This document shows, in pieces, positions 1-8,897 of a stretch of DNA of 64,000 nucleotides. Within the stretch, counting starts at the first letter, position 1. Each line of letters begins with the position of its first letter. Origin of the DNA: Brachybacterium tyrofermentans (lineage in GTDB: Bacteria; Actinomycetota; Actinomycetes; Actinomycetales; Dermabacteraceae). Made by a program: the position numbers and the translations under genes. Under the pieces are notes generated by a model that was not told the origin of the DNA, searched no databases, and worked only from the letters and a program-made list of their open reading frames with translations. The stretch covers positions 1 to 64,000 of the forward strand of contig NZ_JABUXW010000020.1 in the NCBI RefSeq assembly GCF_014897585.1, read 5' to 3'.

Positions 1-535
1 CGTTCATCAGCGCTTGTTGCGCTTGGTCTCGGTATCCGCGCTCTCGGAGATGTCCTCCAAGAGCGCGCGTGCTTTTCCCATGATCTCCAGCGCGGTCTCG
101 GTGCGATCCAGGCGCTGCTGGGTCGTCTCCAGCTCGCGCCGCAACCGGGCGATCTCGGCCTGCTCCTTGCTGGGCCGGCCGATCGCCTGCCCGGGCTGTT
201 TGCCCTGCAGCACGCCGGCATCGCGCAGCCGCCGCCACTCGGTGATCAACGAGGAATACAGGCCCTCGCGGCGCAGGTAGGCACCGCCTTGCTGCTGCTC
301 GCAGGCCTCCTCGTAGGCGGCCAGGTGGGCGAGCTTCTGCTCGGGCGTGAACCGGCGACGGCGCGGACCATCGGCGCGGGGATGCGAACTGCTCATGGAC
401 CCATCATCGCGGGTCGACGACGGCAGCGTGGAGAGAGTCGAGATGCTCATCGGGGTCGTTCCTGATCTCGCCCTGCGAAGGCGGACTTGCTATGAACCAC
501 TGGTCTCAACTCACCCTGACACGCAGGGGGCCACC
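1..535 (-). mobile_element. IS3-type insertion sequence, partial
   Basis: The element enters from the left edge and contains a complete orfA. The first codons of the next reading frame lie at the very edge: an ATG at 7-5 overlaps the orfA stop as ATGA. The end upstream of orfA lies somewhere in 451-540. I cannot fix the terminal inverted repeat because the partner end is outside the window, so the right limit given is a guess. Confidence 0.6.
7..450 (-). CDS. IS3-family transposase OrfA (DNA-binding subunit)
   Basis: This is a 147-residue protein with a basic N-terminus (RRRRFTPEQK), a helix-turn-helix region around residues 35-75 and a C-terminal leucine/arginine coiled coil around residues 95-130. 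This is the usual build of OrfA of IS3-type elements, which binds the terminal repeats and partners the DDE transposase OrfB. The stop codon overlaps an ATG (ATGA) at the window edge, so orfB probably follows by translational coupling rather than the classic -1 frameshift. Whether the element is active cannot be judged, because OrfB is not visible. Confidence 0.8.
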   Translation of the reverse strand: MSISTLSTLPSSTRDDGSMSSSHPRADGPRRRRFTPEQKLAHLAAYEEACEQQQGGAYLRREGLYSSLITEWRRLRDAGVLQGKQPGQAIGRPSKEQAEIARLRRELETTQQRLDRTETALEIMGKARALLEDISESADTETKRNKR

Positions 536-643
536 GATGCTGGGTGGCGCTGGGTGCTGCGGATACTGCGGGCGGCAGGCGCTGCGTGCAGCGGGGATTG
601 TGGACAGCGGACCCCACGTCCTCCGCTCTCGTAGAGTCCCCCT
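451..643. other. Intergenic, IS end and promoter of the next gene
   Basis: This stretch holds the undefined outer end of the insertion sequence and, at its right edge, the -10 element of the isochorismatase-like gene. I see no further gene. Confidence 0.5.
632..637 (+). promoter_or_regulatory. -10 box TAGAGT, leaderless start
   Basis: TAGAGT is followed by six bases and then the ATG at 644. No Shine-Dalgarno fits in between, so transcription probably starts at or next to the A of the start codon. Confidence 0.6.
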
Positions 644-1318
644 ATGGACAGTGCCGCCCGTCATTCCGACCCCGCTCCCGAGCCCCAGCCCTGGCTCCTG
701 ATCGTCGATCCGCAACGGATCTTCGCCGACCCCGCCTCCGAGTGGTGCTCGCCATTCTTCCCCACCGCGATGGAGAACATCGCGCGCCTGGCGGAGTCCG
801 TCGGCCCCGAGCGCACGCTGATCACCCGTTGGCTGCCCACCGCGGACCGGGCCACAGCCTGGGGCGACTATTTCCATGCCTGGCCCTTCGCCGACGTCCC
901 GGCGGAGGATCCCCGGTACGAGCTGGTCGCGCCCGCCCAGGGGCTGAGCGCCCATCCGACGATCGACGAGCCGACGTTCGGGAAATGGGGGCAGCAGCTG
1001 GCCGAGCGCGTGGGCTGGGCCACGAACCCAGCCACACATCTGCTGGTCACGGGCGTGACCACCGACTGCTGCGTCATCTCGACCGTGCTCCCCGCGGCCG
1101 ATGCCGGGGTGCGGCTCAGCGTGGTCACCGACGCCGTCGCGCACTCCGCCGCCGAGAACGGCCCACCGGCCCTGCACACGATGAGCCTGTTCCCGCCGCA
1201 GGTCGACCTGCGCACCACCGCCGACATCCTGGCGGACGGGACGATCCAGCTCGACCAGGGAAACCCGAACGCTCAGGCTCGGACGGAGCCTGACGACGAC
1301 CCACGAAAGGGACGCTGA
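644..1318 (+). CDS. Isochorismatase-family cysteine hydrolase
   Basis: A 224-residue cytoplasmic hydrolase of the isochorismatase/nicotinamidase fold. The expected catalytic triad is visible: Asp22 in LLIVDPQ, Lys114 in FGKWG and Cys143 in the GVTTDCCV motif. Family members hydrolyse isochorismate, nicotinamide or other amides and ureas, and the substrate cannot be told here. The last 25 residues are hydrophilic and probably disordered. The start at 644 is set by a TAGAGT -10 box six bases upstream. The stop overlaps the start of the next small zinc-ribbon gene (TGATG), so the two are probably co-translated. Confidence 0.85.
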   Translation: MDSAARHSDPAPEPQPWLLIVDPQRIFADPASEWCSPFFPTAMENIARLAESVGPERTLITRWLPTADRATAWGDYFHAWPFADVPAEDPRYELVAPAQGLSAHPTIDEPTFGKWGQQLAERVGWATNPATHLLVTGVTTDCCVISTVLPAADAGVRLSVVTDAVAHSAAENGPPALHTMSLFPPQVDLRTTADILADGTIQLDQGNPNAQARTEPDDDPRKGR

Positions 1319-1560
1319 TGGCCGCCAAGGAACAGGTCACCGCGACCGCGGCAGGGAAGTACGTGATGTGCGGGCACTGCGGCGGCGGCTGGTACTGGTG
1401 GCGGAAGATCGTGCTGAGCTCCGGGTCGGCGTCGTTCTTCGACGTCGAGGTGTTCAGTCCCGAGGCGATCGTGCTGTCCTGCTCGGGCTGCGGCAAGATC
1501 CAGCTCTTCGAGAGCGGGACGCTGGAGCTTCGCACCCAGCAGGAGCAGCAGCAGCGCTGA
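1318..1560 (+). CDS. Small zinc-ribbon protein
   Basis: An 80-residue protein with two CxxC pairs (MCGHCG near residue 18 and CSGCGK near residue 55), enough to bind one zinc ion in a ribbon. The middle is rich in aromatic and hydrophobic residues (GWYWWRK), and the tail is a run of glutamines. It overlaps the stop of the isochorismatase-like gene by one base (TGATG), so it is the second gene of a two-gene operon. I do not recognise a specific function. A nucleic-acid or protein contact role is possible, but nothing in the sequence proves it. Confidence 0.7.
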   Translation: MAAKEQVTATAAGKYVMCGHCGGGWYWWRKIVLSSGSASFFDVEVFSPEAIVLSCSGCGKIQLFESGTLELRTQQEQQQR

Positions 1561-1602
1561 AGGCCTTCCGCACGTGAGGGCGACAGGTGCCATCCTGGAG
1601 GC

Positions 1603-2157
1603 ATGGCCCCTTCACTGCTCACCGTCGGTCACGGCACCCTCTCGCGCCAGGAGCTCGCCGATCTGCTGCGCGGAGCAGGGATCGAGCAGCTCGTGGACGT
1701 GCGCCGCTTCCCCGGCTCCCGGGCGAACGACGCCGCCGCCCGCGGCGTCGCCGAGGAGATCTGCGCGGAGGCCGGCATCTCCTACCGCTGGGACGAGCGT
1801 CTGGGCGGACGGCGCCGGCTCACGAAGGACGAGGATGCGCAGTCGCCGGACACCTGGTGGCGCGTGAAGCAGTTCCGCGCCTACGCCAGCTGGACCCGCA
1901 GCGAGGACTTCCGCGCCGGTATCGCCGACCTGCTGGACGACGTGGCCCGCACCCGCACCGCGGTGATGTGCTCCGAGGCCGTGTGGTGGCGGTGCCACCG
2001 TCGTCTCATCGCCGACGTGATGCTGCTGGAGCACGAGGTCGACGTCGCAGACCTCATGCACCCGGGGAAGGAGCGCCCCCATGAGCCGAGCGAGGGGGCA
2101 CGGCTCGACGAGGACGGCCACGTGGTCTGGGATCTGCCGGACCGCGAGGAGTCCTGA
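1603..2157 (+). CDS. DUF488 family protein
   Basis: A 184-residue protein of the DUF488 family. The hallmarks are the N-terminal TVGHGT, the DVRRFPGSR segment near residue 33, LGG near residue 68, and the CSEAVWWRCHRRLIAD block near residue 125. The last carries the conserved Cys and Cys-His residues of the family. The biochemical role of DUF488 is not established. The start is uncertain: GGAGG lies only one base before the ATG, which is too close for a good ribosome site, while CATCCT sits six bases upstream as a possible weak -10 of a leaderless transcript. Confidence 0.85.
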   Translation: MAPSLLTVGHGTLSRQELADLLRGAGIEQLVDVRRFPGSRANDAAARGVAEEICAEAGISYRWDERLGGRRRLTKDEDAQSPDTWWRVKQFRAYASWTRSEDFRAGIADLLDDVARTRTAVMCSEAVWWRCHRRLIADVMLLEHEVDVADLMHPGKERPHEPSEGARLDEDGHVVWDLPDREES

Positions 2158-2261
2158 CAGCACGCGCCACGGGCCGGCAAGGCTGCTGACGGCACAGGCT
2201 CCCCTACTGCTCCGACCGGTCACCGCCCCGAAAAACAGTGGTCGCCGCGGAGTTCAGGCCT

Positions 2262-2267
2262 TAGCGT
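2262..2267 (+). promoter_or_regulatory. -10 box TAGCGT, leaderless start
   Basis: TAGCGT is followed by seven bases and the ATG at 2275, with no ribosome site between. Confidence 0.55.
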
Positions 2268-2274
2268 CGGCCCC

Positions 2275-3069
2275 ATGGACTCCCCCACCTCGCACACCAC
2301 CCCGCCGCTCCCCCGCACCGCGCTGATCACGGGCGTGGGCCGTCGGCGCGGGATCGGCGCCGCGATCGCCCGCGGTCTCGCGGCCGACGGCTATGACCTG
2401 GCCCTGAACTACCACGATCCCTATGACCGCCGGGTCCTCGGGGAACCGGCCGACGTGGACCTGCTGGCCGAGGAGCTACGAGCCGACGGGCGCCGCGTCG
2501 AACTGATCCCCGGCGACCTCGAGGACCCCGCGGTCCCGCCGGCGCTCGTGACCACGGCCCGGGAGGCCCTCGGCCCGCTCGGCGTGCTCGTGACCTGCCA
2601 CTGCGAGTCGGTGGACTCCTCGATCCTGGACACCACGGTGGAGAGCTTCGACCGCCACTACGCGGTCAATGTGCGCGCCACGTGGCTGCTGCTGAAGGCC
2701 TTCGCAGAACAGGTGGAGCTGGGCCGGGACACTCCCGGTGGTGCGATGATCGCCCTGACCAGCGACCACACGGTGCACAACCTGCCCTACGGCGCCACGA
2801 AGGGGGCGCTGGACCGGCTCGTGCTGGCCGGCACCCACGAGCTCGCCGACCGGGACGTGCGCACCAACGTCATCAACCCGGGCCCGATCGACACCGGCTG
2901 GATGGACGACGCGATCCGCGCGTCCGGGGCGGCCGCGACGCCCGCAGGGCATCTCGGCGAGCCCGGGACCGTGTCCGACCTGGTGCGCTTCCTGGTCTCC
3001 GAGCAGGGCGCCTGGATGCGCGGTCAGCTGCTCTACTCCAATGGAGGGTTCGCCTCGCCGGCCCTGTGA
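2275..3069 (+). CDS. SDR family oxidoreductase
   Basis: A 264-residue short-chain dehydrogenase/reductase. The N-terminal cofactor motif TGVGRRRGIG (residues 19-28) and the catalytic residues Asn132, Ser163, Tyr172 and Lys176 (YGATK) are present, so it should be an active NAD(P)-dependent alcohol/ketone enzyme. Two departures are visible. The usual NNAG motif reads TCHCES, and the Ser-Tyr spacing is nine instead of about thirteen residues, so the substrate loop is short. The basic Gly loop (GRRRG) suggests NADP(H). The closest general type is 3-oxoacyl-ACP reductase-like. The substrate is unknown, and the gene stands alone. Confidence 0.85.
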   Translation: MDSPTSHTTPPLPRTALITGVGRRRGIGAAIARGLAADGYDLALNYHDPYDRRVLGEPADVDLLAEELRADGRRVELIPGDLEDPAVPPALVTTAREALGPLGVLVTCHCESVDSSILDTTVESFDRHYAVNVRATWLLLKAFAEQVELGRDTPGGAMIALTSDHTVHNLPYGATKGALDRLVLAGTHELADRDVRTNVINPGPIDTGWMDDAIRASGAAATPAGHLGEPGTVSDLVRFLVSEQGAWMRGQLLYSNGGFASPAL

Positions 3070-3130
3070 AGGCTGCGGGAACCACGTAGCGGGAACCGGT
3101 CAGCAGGAGGCAGGCAGCAGGCGGGACGAC

Positions 3131-3403
3131 TCAGGCGTCGTCGGGATCCGTCGGTCGCACCTGAGGGTCTGCCTGCTGTGCGTCGGGGTCTGCCTGCCGC
3201 ACGTCCGGGCCCGTCGGCCGCACGTCGGGGTCCGTCGGCCGCACGTCGGGGTCCGTCGGCCGCACCGCTCCGCAGCGCCAGCAGGGCACGCTCGGATCGC
3301 GGGTGCCCTCCCCCTCGGGCATGGCGCCGCACTCCGGACACAGCAGACCGATCCAGCACACCGCCTCCCCGGCAGAGTCGGTCGGGTCGACCTCGTCGTC
3401 CAC
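3131..3403 (-). CDS. Zinc-ribbon protein with heptad repeat tail
   Basis: A 90-residue protein. The N-terminal half has LLCPECGAMPEG and PCWRCGA, two CxxC pairs that can bind zinc. The C-terminal half is built from about six copies of a seven-residue unit of the type VRPTDPD, encoded by 21-bp tandem repeats. It starts with GTG at 3403 behind GAGGAG six bases upstream, and TAGAGT on the minus strand about 40 bp further up is a possible -10 box. The zinc-ribbon half resembles short uncharacterised actinobacterial proteins. The repeat tail looks like a recent expansion and is probably disordered. Confidence 0.6.
   Translation of the reverse strand: MDDEVDPTDSAGEAVCWIGLLCPECGAMPEGEGTRDPSVPCWRCGAVRPTDPDVRPTDPDVRPTGPDVRQADPDAQQADPQVRPTDPDDA
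3137..3268. repeat. 21-bp coding tandem repeats
   Basis: About six copies of a unit close to GTCGGCCGCACGTCGGGGTCC, increasingly divergent towards the gene 3' end. They encode the (V/A)(R/Q)(P/Q)(T/A)(D/G)P(D/Q) heptads of the small zinc-ribbon protein. Confidence 0.75.
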
Positions 3404-3567
3404 GATTGGCTCCTCGTCCCAGTTCCGCCTGATCCCGCGCTCACGACTCTACGCCGCAGCGGAGAACCACTTCTGGCCTGGGACGATCGCCGGTCCCCGA
3501 GCAGCGCCCGCGGAACTGACACCGGCAGCTCCGCGCCGACGGGAGCCTCGCGACCCCCGCCGGGCTC

Positions 3568-5271
3568 TCAGATACCGCGGCGCAGCGCGAAGACCCCTCC
3601 GTGGTCGAGCACGGCCCAGGCCTTCTTGGTGCGGGGATCCACGCCGTAGGTGCCGACGTCGTAGCCCTCGCGGTAGGCACCCTTGACGAACTGCGTGGTG
3701 CCGGTGTGGTTCCCGGTCACGGCGTTGGCCCATCGGCCGCTGTCGGTGCGCTGGGCCACCCCATAGCTGCCGTCGGCGCGGAAGGGACGGGCGTCGCCGG
3801 TGAGCTCGAGGACGAAACGGTCGCCCTGCCCGGTCTCGTCCTGGTCGGGGAGCTGCCCGGTGAGATCCTCGTCGTGCAGCGCGATGTTGTGGTGCATCCC
3901 GTGGAGGTGGAGACGGTGGGAGGCGTCCCCTGCCTGCGCGGGCTCCCAGCCGGTGACGATGCGCCGGGACATGGTGCGCCCTGCATAGTCGGTCCGCTCG
4001 GACGTGTTCGTGCCCTCGATGATCGCGGCGGTGGTGCCCTCGAACTCGTCGGTCACCACGGTGTACCGCTCTCCGGGGGCGACGACGAAGCTGGCACCGT
4101 TCAGCGAGCTGCCCCATCCTTCGCGCCAGGACCACCCGGTCTCCGGCGGGGTCGCGGTGAGGGACGCCGGGCCGTAGTCGACGCCCGTGCTCATGGAGAA
4201 GAAGTCGACGCTCAGGTTCGGGCCGTCGACGGTGATGACGTAGTGGGTCAGCGTCCACAGCTCCTCGGCGAGGACCGTCTCGGACGGCCCGCCGTAGGTG
4301 TCGGCGATCGCCGGCCGATCGGGCGTGTAGAACTTCGAGCTGTCCGAGCCCGCGATCAGCTGTTCGACGCTGTGCCGACCGTCGGTGCTGGTGATGATGG
4401 AGCGCTTGTGGTGGTGGTCGTGACCGCCCCAGACGAAGGCGACACCACCTTCGTCGCAGATCCGCAGGAAGCGGTCGACGCCGTCCGGGTTGTCGGAGGG
4501 GTCCGCCCCGAACAGGCAGTCGACGTGGTTGCCGCCGATGAGGTTCTTGTGGGCGGCGATGATGCAGTGCATGTCCTCGCTGCGGCTCATCACCCGCTCC
4601 TCGATCCAGTCGAGCTGGTCCAGGATGTTGTCCCCCGTCGAGCCCGTGCCGTCGGGGCGGGTGAACTGGTCCAGCATGATGATCCGGACGTTCTTCACAT
4701 CGAAGGAGTAGGACAGCCCTGCGAGCAGTTCGGACGGGGAGGAGAAGTTCGTGGCGCCGCCCAGCGGATGGTCGCCCTCACCGAGATGCTGGGGGAAGAC
4801 CTCCGGCAGCTCCTGAGCGGCGGTCTGCGAGGACTCGTGGTTGCCGCGCAGGGTGTAGAAGCCGATCCCGGCGTCGTACAGGGGCTGGACGAGCTCGCCC
4901 TTGATCGGCAGGGTGCGCACCTCGGGGCGGCCGTTGTAGCGGTCGTCCTCCACGTCGACGTTGTCCCCGACCTGGATCAGGAAGGCTGCGCCCAGCTCGA
5001 TCATGCGCTCGTCGATCAGCCGCTGGAGGCCACCGGCAATGGCGCCGGGGTTCTCCCCGTCGGCGTCGGCGCCCCATTGGGTGTCGCACATCAGGCCGAA
5101 GGTCCAGGCATCGCCCGACGCCGGAGCCGTCGGAGCCATCGGAGCGGTGGGCGCGGTGGGCGCGGTGGCGGCAGCGGAGGCGGCAGATGCACCCGCACCG
5201 GTGCCGAGCGCACCGACTCCGATCGGCAGGCGAAGAACGGTGCGACGGTCCGGACGGGACAGAGCGGACAT
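3568..5271 (-). CDS. Tat-exported metallophosphoesterase
   Basis: A 567-residue calcineurin-like phosphoesterase. The N-terminus has a twin-arginine signal (DRRTVLRL, residues 8-15), then an Ala/Thr/Pro linker with APT repeats (residues 36-50). The di-metal site is complete by eye: Asp63-x-Gln65, Asp103, Asn144-His145 (GNHES), His241, and the GGHDHHH segment at residues 282-288. Asp-x-Gln replaces the usual Asp-x-His at the first site. A beta-rich C-terminal region follows. I chose ATG 5271 because GGAG sits six bases upstream and the Tat signal begins there. The open frame extends 30 codons further without signal character. The substrate is unknown; it acts outside the membrane. Confidence 0.85.
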   Translation of the reverse strand: MSALSRPDRRTVLRLPIGVGALGTGAGASAASAAATAPTAPTAPMAPTAPASGDAWTFGLMCDTQWGADADGENPGAIAGGLQRLIDERMIELGAAFLIQVGDNVDVEDDRYNGRPEVRTLPIKGELVQPLYDAGIGFYTLRGNHESSQTAAQELPEVFPQHLGEGDHPLGGATNFSSPSELLAGLSYSFDVKNVRIIMLDQFTRPDGTGSTGDNILDQLDWIEERVMSRSEDMHCIIAAHKNLIGGNHVDCLFGADPSDNPDGVDRFLRICDEGGVAFVWGGHDHHHKRSIITSTDGRHSVEQLIAGSDSSKFYTPDRPAIADTYGGPSETVLAEELWTLTHYVITVDGPNLSVDFFSMSTGVDYGPASLTATPPETGWSWREGWGSSLNGASFVVAPGERYTVVTDEFEGTTAAIIEGTNTSERTDYAGRTMSRRIVTGWEPAQAGDASHRLHLHGMHHNIALHDEDLTGQLPDQDETGQGDRFVLELTGDARPFRADGSYGVAQRTDSGRWANAVTGNHTGTTQFVKGAYREGYDVGTYGVDPRTKKAWAVLDHGGVFALRRGI

Positions 5272-5403
5272 GAGGTCTCCATATCGGGTCAGCTGGACGT
5301 GAACGATCACGCCCGAGGCTAGGCACCTGCCCTCTCGAACAGCTGGCCTCTGACCCAACACCGGATGGCCATCACGCGTACCGGCGACGACCTGACGTCA
5401 CTC

Positions 5404-6399
5404 CTACGAGGAGGACCCGCTCTCGACCCGGTTCCTGGAGCTCTTCGGGGGGATCAGCAGGGAGGCGGCGACGGCGGCGCCCATGGCGACCACGATGACG
5501 GTCAGCGAGAGCCAGATCGGGACCTCGGGGATCTTCTCCAGGGCGGAGAAGCCGGGGATGAAGTCCAGCGGGGCCTCGTGGATCGCGTGGATCATCAGCT
5601 TGATGCCGATGAAGCCGAGGATCGCGGCGATGCCGTAGTGCAGGTAGGCCAGGCGCTCCAGGAGGCCACCGAGCAGGAAGTACAGCTGGCGCAGCCCCAT
5701 CAGCGCGAACAGGTTGGCCGTGAAGACCAGGAACGGGCTCTGGGTGACCGCGAAGATCGCCGGGATCGAATCCAGCGCGAACATGACGTCGGTGAGGCCG
5801 ATCGTGATGAACACCAGCAGCATCGGGGTGAACAGCTTCTTGCCGTTCACGATGGTGCGCAGGTTGTTGCCGTCGTAATGGTCGGAGACGGGGAACAGCT
5901 TCCGGACCCCGCGCATGATGAACGAGTCGCCGCTGTCCTCGTCCTCCTCCTGGGTCTGCTTCCAGGCGGTCCACAGCAGGAAGAGGCCGAAGATGTAGAA
6001 GATCCACGCGAAGTTGTTGATGAGCACCGCGCCGGCCACGATGAACAGCGCGCGGGCGATCAGCGCGATGATGATGCCCACCATCAGCACTTCCTGCTGG
6101 TACTTCTTCGGGACCGCGAACTTGCCCATGATCACGATGAAGACGAACAGGTTGTCGATGCTCAGCGAGTACTCCAGCAGCCAGCCGGTGACGAACTCGG
6201 AGGCCGGTGCCACACCGCCCACGAAGAACAGCACCACCGCGAAGATGAGCGCGAGGCTGACGTAGAACCCGATCCACGCCGCGCACTCCTTCATGGAGGG
6301 CAGGTGGGGACGCTTGAGGACCAGCAGGAGGTCGACGAGCAGGATGGCCACGAGGACGACCAGTGCCGCGATCTCGAAGCCGAGGTGGAGCTCTCCCAT
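5404..6399 (-). CDS. TerC family integral membrane protein
   Basis: A 331-residue protein with about nine membrane segments. The family signatures are the acidic stretches SLSIDNLFVFIVIMGKF in the first half and GLTDVMFALDSIPAIFAVT in the second. These carry the conserved Asp/Asn residues thought to handle divalent metal. TerC proteins are linked to tellurite resistance and, in better studied cases, to manganese export that metallates secreted proteins. That link is suggestive next to the exported metallophosphoesterase downstream. Start ATG 6399 has AAGGA seven bases upstream. A second ATG two codons earlier lies inside the ribosome site and is less likely. Confidence 0.9.
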   Translation of the reverse strand: MGELHLGFEIAALVVLVAILLVDLLLVLKRPHLPSMKECAAWIGFYVSLALIFAVVLFFVGGVAPASEFVTGWLLEYSLSIDNLFVFIVIMGKFAVPKKYQQEVLMVGIIIALIARALFIVAGAVLINNFAWIFYIFGLFLLWTAWKQTQEEDEDSGDSFIMRGVRKLFPVSDHYDGNNLRTIVNGKKLFTPMLLVFITIGLTDVMFALDSIPAIFAVTQSPFLVFTANLFALMGLRQLYFLLGGLLERLAYLHYGIAAILGFIGIKLMIHAIHEAPLDFIPGFSALEKIPEVPIWLSLTVIVVAMGAAVAASLLIPPKSSRNRVESGSSS

Positions 6400-6522
6400 G
6401 TGCATTCCTTCGGGTGGTGCGGGCGATCTTCCCGAGGGGACGGGACGGGAGTGCTCGAGCAATCCCGGAGTCAGAGTACTAGGGAGCTCGCCCGGGATCC
6501 CCCGGAGTGAGGACCCTCTCCC

Positions 6523-7443
6523 TCAGCTCTCTCCCGCAGCCCGACGCCTCTCGGTCCGCACCGACGGCAGCACGTGTCCGCGACGGGTCGCGAGCACCAG
6601 CATCACGATGCCCACGGCGAAGCCCAGGAGCACTGTGACGAGGGACCCCTCGATCCCCATCGACCCGCCGGTCAGCCAGTCCGGTCCGTTCGTCTCGGCG
6701 AGGAGCAGTCCCCTCTGCTCGCCCGTCCCGGACACGGAGGAGGAGAACACGCCGCCCTGCACGGTGTTCCACGCGATGTGGATACCGATCACCAGCCACA
6801 GCCGCCGGGTCAGGAGGTAGGCGGCGCCCAGCAGCACTCCCGCCTCGACGACGAGGCCGAGCGCGGTCAGGACCGACGCCCCGGGGTTCGTCATGTGGAT
6901 CAGCCCGAACAGCAGCGAGGTGATCGCGAGAGCCGCCCAGCTTCCCACCCAGGAGTCGAGCACGCGCAGCAGGACCCCACGGAACAGGATCTCCTCGAGG
7001 AATCCGGCACCGATGCCGATCGCGAGCGGCGCCAGCAGCTGCGGCGACGCCGAGAAGCCGGTGACGCGGTAGCCGCCCAGCAGGGCGATCAGGCCGACGG
7101 CGAGGGCCATCAGGGCGGTGCCGAGCACCAGCCCCACGGCCAGCTCGGCGAGCTTGCCGCGGCCACGCAGGCCGAGCCCGGGGCTGCCGCCGATCGGGCC
7201 GACGATCAGGAGGTAGCCCCCGATGCCGAGGGCGGCGCCCACGCACGCTCCGAGCAGGAGCGCCCACGGACCGCCGAGAAGCGCGGCGAGCCCCGTCATC
7301 ACCACCTCGGCGACGACGAACAGGACGATGCCGAGCGGCAGCTGGAGTCCGCGGCGGCGATCGCTACGGTCCACGGGAGAAGCGCTCCGGGCGGTGAGAG
7401 AGGCGAGGCGAGACGTCGAGGTCGAAGAGTTCACGGAGGTCAT
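6523..7443 (-). CDS. CPBP family intramembrane metalloprotease
   Basis: A 306-residue polytopic membrane protein of the CAAX protease/bacteriocin-processing (Abi) family. The diagnostic motifs are EEILFRG, the FGLIHMTNPG segment with its histidine, and HIAWN. These supply the glutamates and histidines of the intramembrane active site. About eight hydrophobic segments are visible. The start is uncertain: ATG 7443 and ATG 7455 both fit and neither has a strong ribosome site. The natural substrate is unknown; relatives process prenylated or bacteriocin-related peptides or act in membrane stress responses. Confidence 0.85.
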   Translation of the reverse strand: MTSVNSSTSTSRLASLTARSASPVDRSDRRRGLQLPLGIVLFVVAEVVMTGLAALLGGPWALLLGACVGAALGIGGYLLIVGPIGGSPGLGLRGRGKLAELAVGLVLGTALMALAVGLIALLGGYRVTGFSASPQLLAPLAIGIGAGFLEEILFRGVLLRVLDSWVGSWAALAITSLLFGLIHMTNPGASVLTALGLVVEAGVLLGAAYLLTRRLWLVIGIHIAWNTVQGGVFSSSVSGTGEQRGLLLAETNGPDWLTGGSMGIEGSLVTVLLGFAVGIVMLVLATRRGHVLPSVRTERRRAAGES

Positions 7444-7632
7444 GGCGTTGAGCATGCGCCGTGACGGGCGCGCTGTCACTGCCTGCGACACGATCGTCGG
7501 GGCAGCCCGACATCGCCCGTCCGGCCACCAGGTCCCAGCGCCATCGATCGCGGACGAATGCGGGCGGACGCGGGCGAGCCCGGTCGGGCCGGCATGGAGC
7601 ACGGAGACCCGCAGCCACGACGCCGCCAGGTG

Positions 7633-8856
7633 TCAGCGGGCGTCGTCTCCCGCAGCGGCGAAGACCTCGCCGAGAGTGCGGATGCCGGTCTCGATCTGCT
7701 CGTCGGTGGAGCTCGTGAAGCTCAGGCGGAGGGTGCTGCGGCCGTCGCCGTGGGCGAAGAAGGGCTGCCCGGGGACGTAGGCGACCCCGGCCCGGACCGC
7801 CGTGTCCAGCAGGGCGCCGGTGTCGATCGCCCTGCCGGCCGTCGTACGCGGCTCCTCGGCCCCGGATCCCAGCTCGATCCAGCAGAACATGCCACCGTCG
7901 GGCTCGCTCGCCTGCGCATCCGCCGGGAAGTGCCGGCGCAGGGCGCTCGCCATGACGCCGGCCCGGTGCCCGTAGGTCTCCCGCAGGCGCTCGAGCTGCT
8001 GCGGGAGCACGTCCTCCACGAGTGCGTGGACGATCATCTGGTTGAGGGTCGGCGAGTGCAGATCGGCCCCCTGCTTGGCGAGCACGAGCCGGTCGATGAC
8101 GTGCCGGGGCGCCTGCACCCAGGCGTCGCGCAGGCCGGGCGCGAGAACCTTCGAGAAGCTGCCGAGGTGGACGACGTGCACGTCATCGAGCGAATCTGCC
8201 TGCTCGCGAGCGAGCTCGAAGAGGGTGGGCAGGTGCTCACCGCGGAAGCGCAGTTCGTTGTACGGGCCGTCCTCGAGCACCGTGACGCCATGGCGACGGG
8301 TCACCTCGAGCAGAGCCCGACGCCGTTCCAGGGGCAGGGTGCGGCCGGTCGGGTTCTGGAACGACGGGATCGTGTAGAGGAGCGTCGCGGGCGTCCGCTC
8401 GAGCTGCTCGGCGAGGGCCTCGGGGATGATCCCGTCCGCATCGCTCGCGATCTCGACGAACTGCGCGCCGTAGGGGCTCATGGCCTGGAGCGCACCGAGG
8501 TAGGTGGGCTGCTCGACGAGGACCACGTCGCCCGGATCCAGCAGCACACGGGAGACGAGGTCCAGGCCCTGCTGGCTCCCCGACGTGATCTGCACGCGAT
8601 CCGCGGTGGTCCCGGCGCGGTCGGCGATCCACTCGCGCAGCGGCAAGTGGCCCTCGGTGGTCGAGTACTGCAGCGCCTCGCGACCCTGCGTGCTGAGGAT
8701 GCTGTCGGTCGCGGCCTGGATCTCCTGCAGCGGGAACAGCTCCGGGGCGGGAAGGCCACCGGCGAAGGAGATGACGTGCGGCTGCTGGGTGACCTTGAGG
8801 ATCTCTCGGATGGCGCTCGAGGTCATCCGCCGGGAGGCGGAGCTGAGGGGGATCAT
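7633..8856 (-). CDS. PLP-dependent aminotransferase (class I/II, 2-aminoadipate type)
   Basis: A 407-residue fold-type I aminotransferase without a GntR domain. Visible features are FAGGLPAPELFP near the N-terminus, the SGSQQGLDL cofactor loop, NPTGRTLPL, the EDGPYNELRF aspartate motif and the PLP-binding lysine in GSFSKVLAPGLR. The C-terminal arginine for the carboxylate is in STLRLSF. Relatives such as LysN and KAT-II transaminate 2-aminoadipate, aromatic or branched-chain amino acids, so the substrate is not assigned. ATG 8856 has AGTAGGG about eight bases upstream. An in-frame GTG at 8865 is the alternative. It lies downstream of hutH on the same strand, after a repeat-rich gap. Confidence 0.85.
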   Translation of the reverse strand: MIPLSSASRRMTSSAIREILKVTQQPHVISFAGGLPAPELFPLQEIQAATDSILSTQGREALQYSTTEGHLPLREWIADRAGTTADRVQITSGSQQGLDLVSRVLLDPGDVVLVEQPTYLGALQAMSPYGAQFVEIASDADGIIPEALAEQLERTPATLLYTIPSFQNPTGRTLPLERRRALLEVTRRHGVTVLEDGPYNELRFRGEHLPTLFELAREQADSLDDVHVVHLGSFSKVLAPGLRDAWVQAPRHVIDRLVLAKQGADLHSPTLNQMIVHALVEDVLPQQLERLRETYGHRAGVMASALRRHFPADAQASEPDGGMFCWIELGSGAEEPRTTAGRAIDTGALLDTAVRAGVAYVPGQPFFAHGDGRSTLRLSFTSSTDEQIETGIRTLGEVFAAAGDDAR

Positions 8857-8897
8857 CCGTCGCACCCTACTCAGCGTTCCACCGGCGCGGCGGGTCG

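Noticed and set aside
3601-5322. Plus-strand open frame of 573 codons
   Set aside because: It mirrors the metallophosphoesterase gene, which has a signal peptide, metal motifs and a ribosome site.
6400-6480. Mn riboswitch (yybP-ykoY type) before the TerC gene
   Set aside because: The short leader lacks recognisable conserved loops. Only a possible -10 and a ribosome site are visible.
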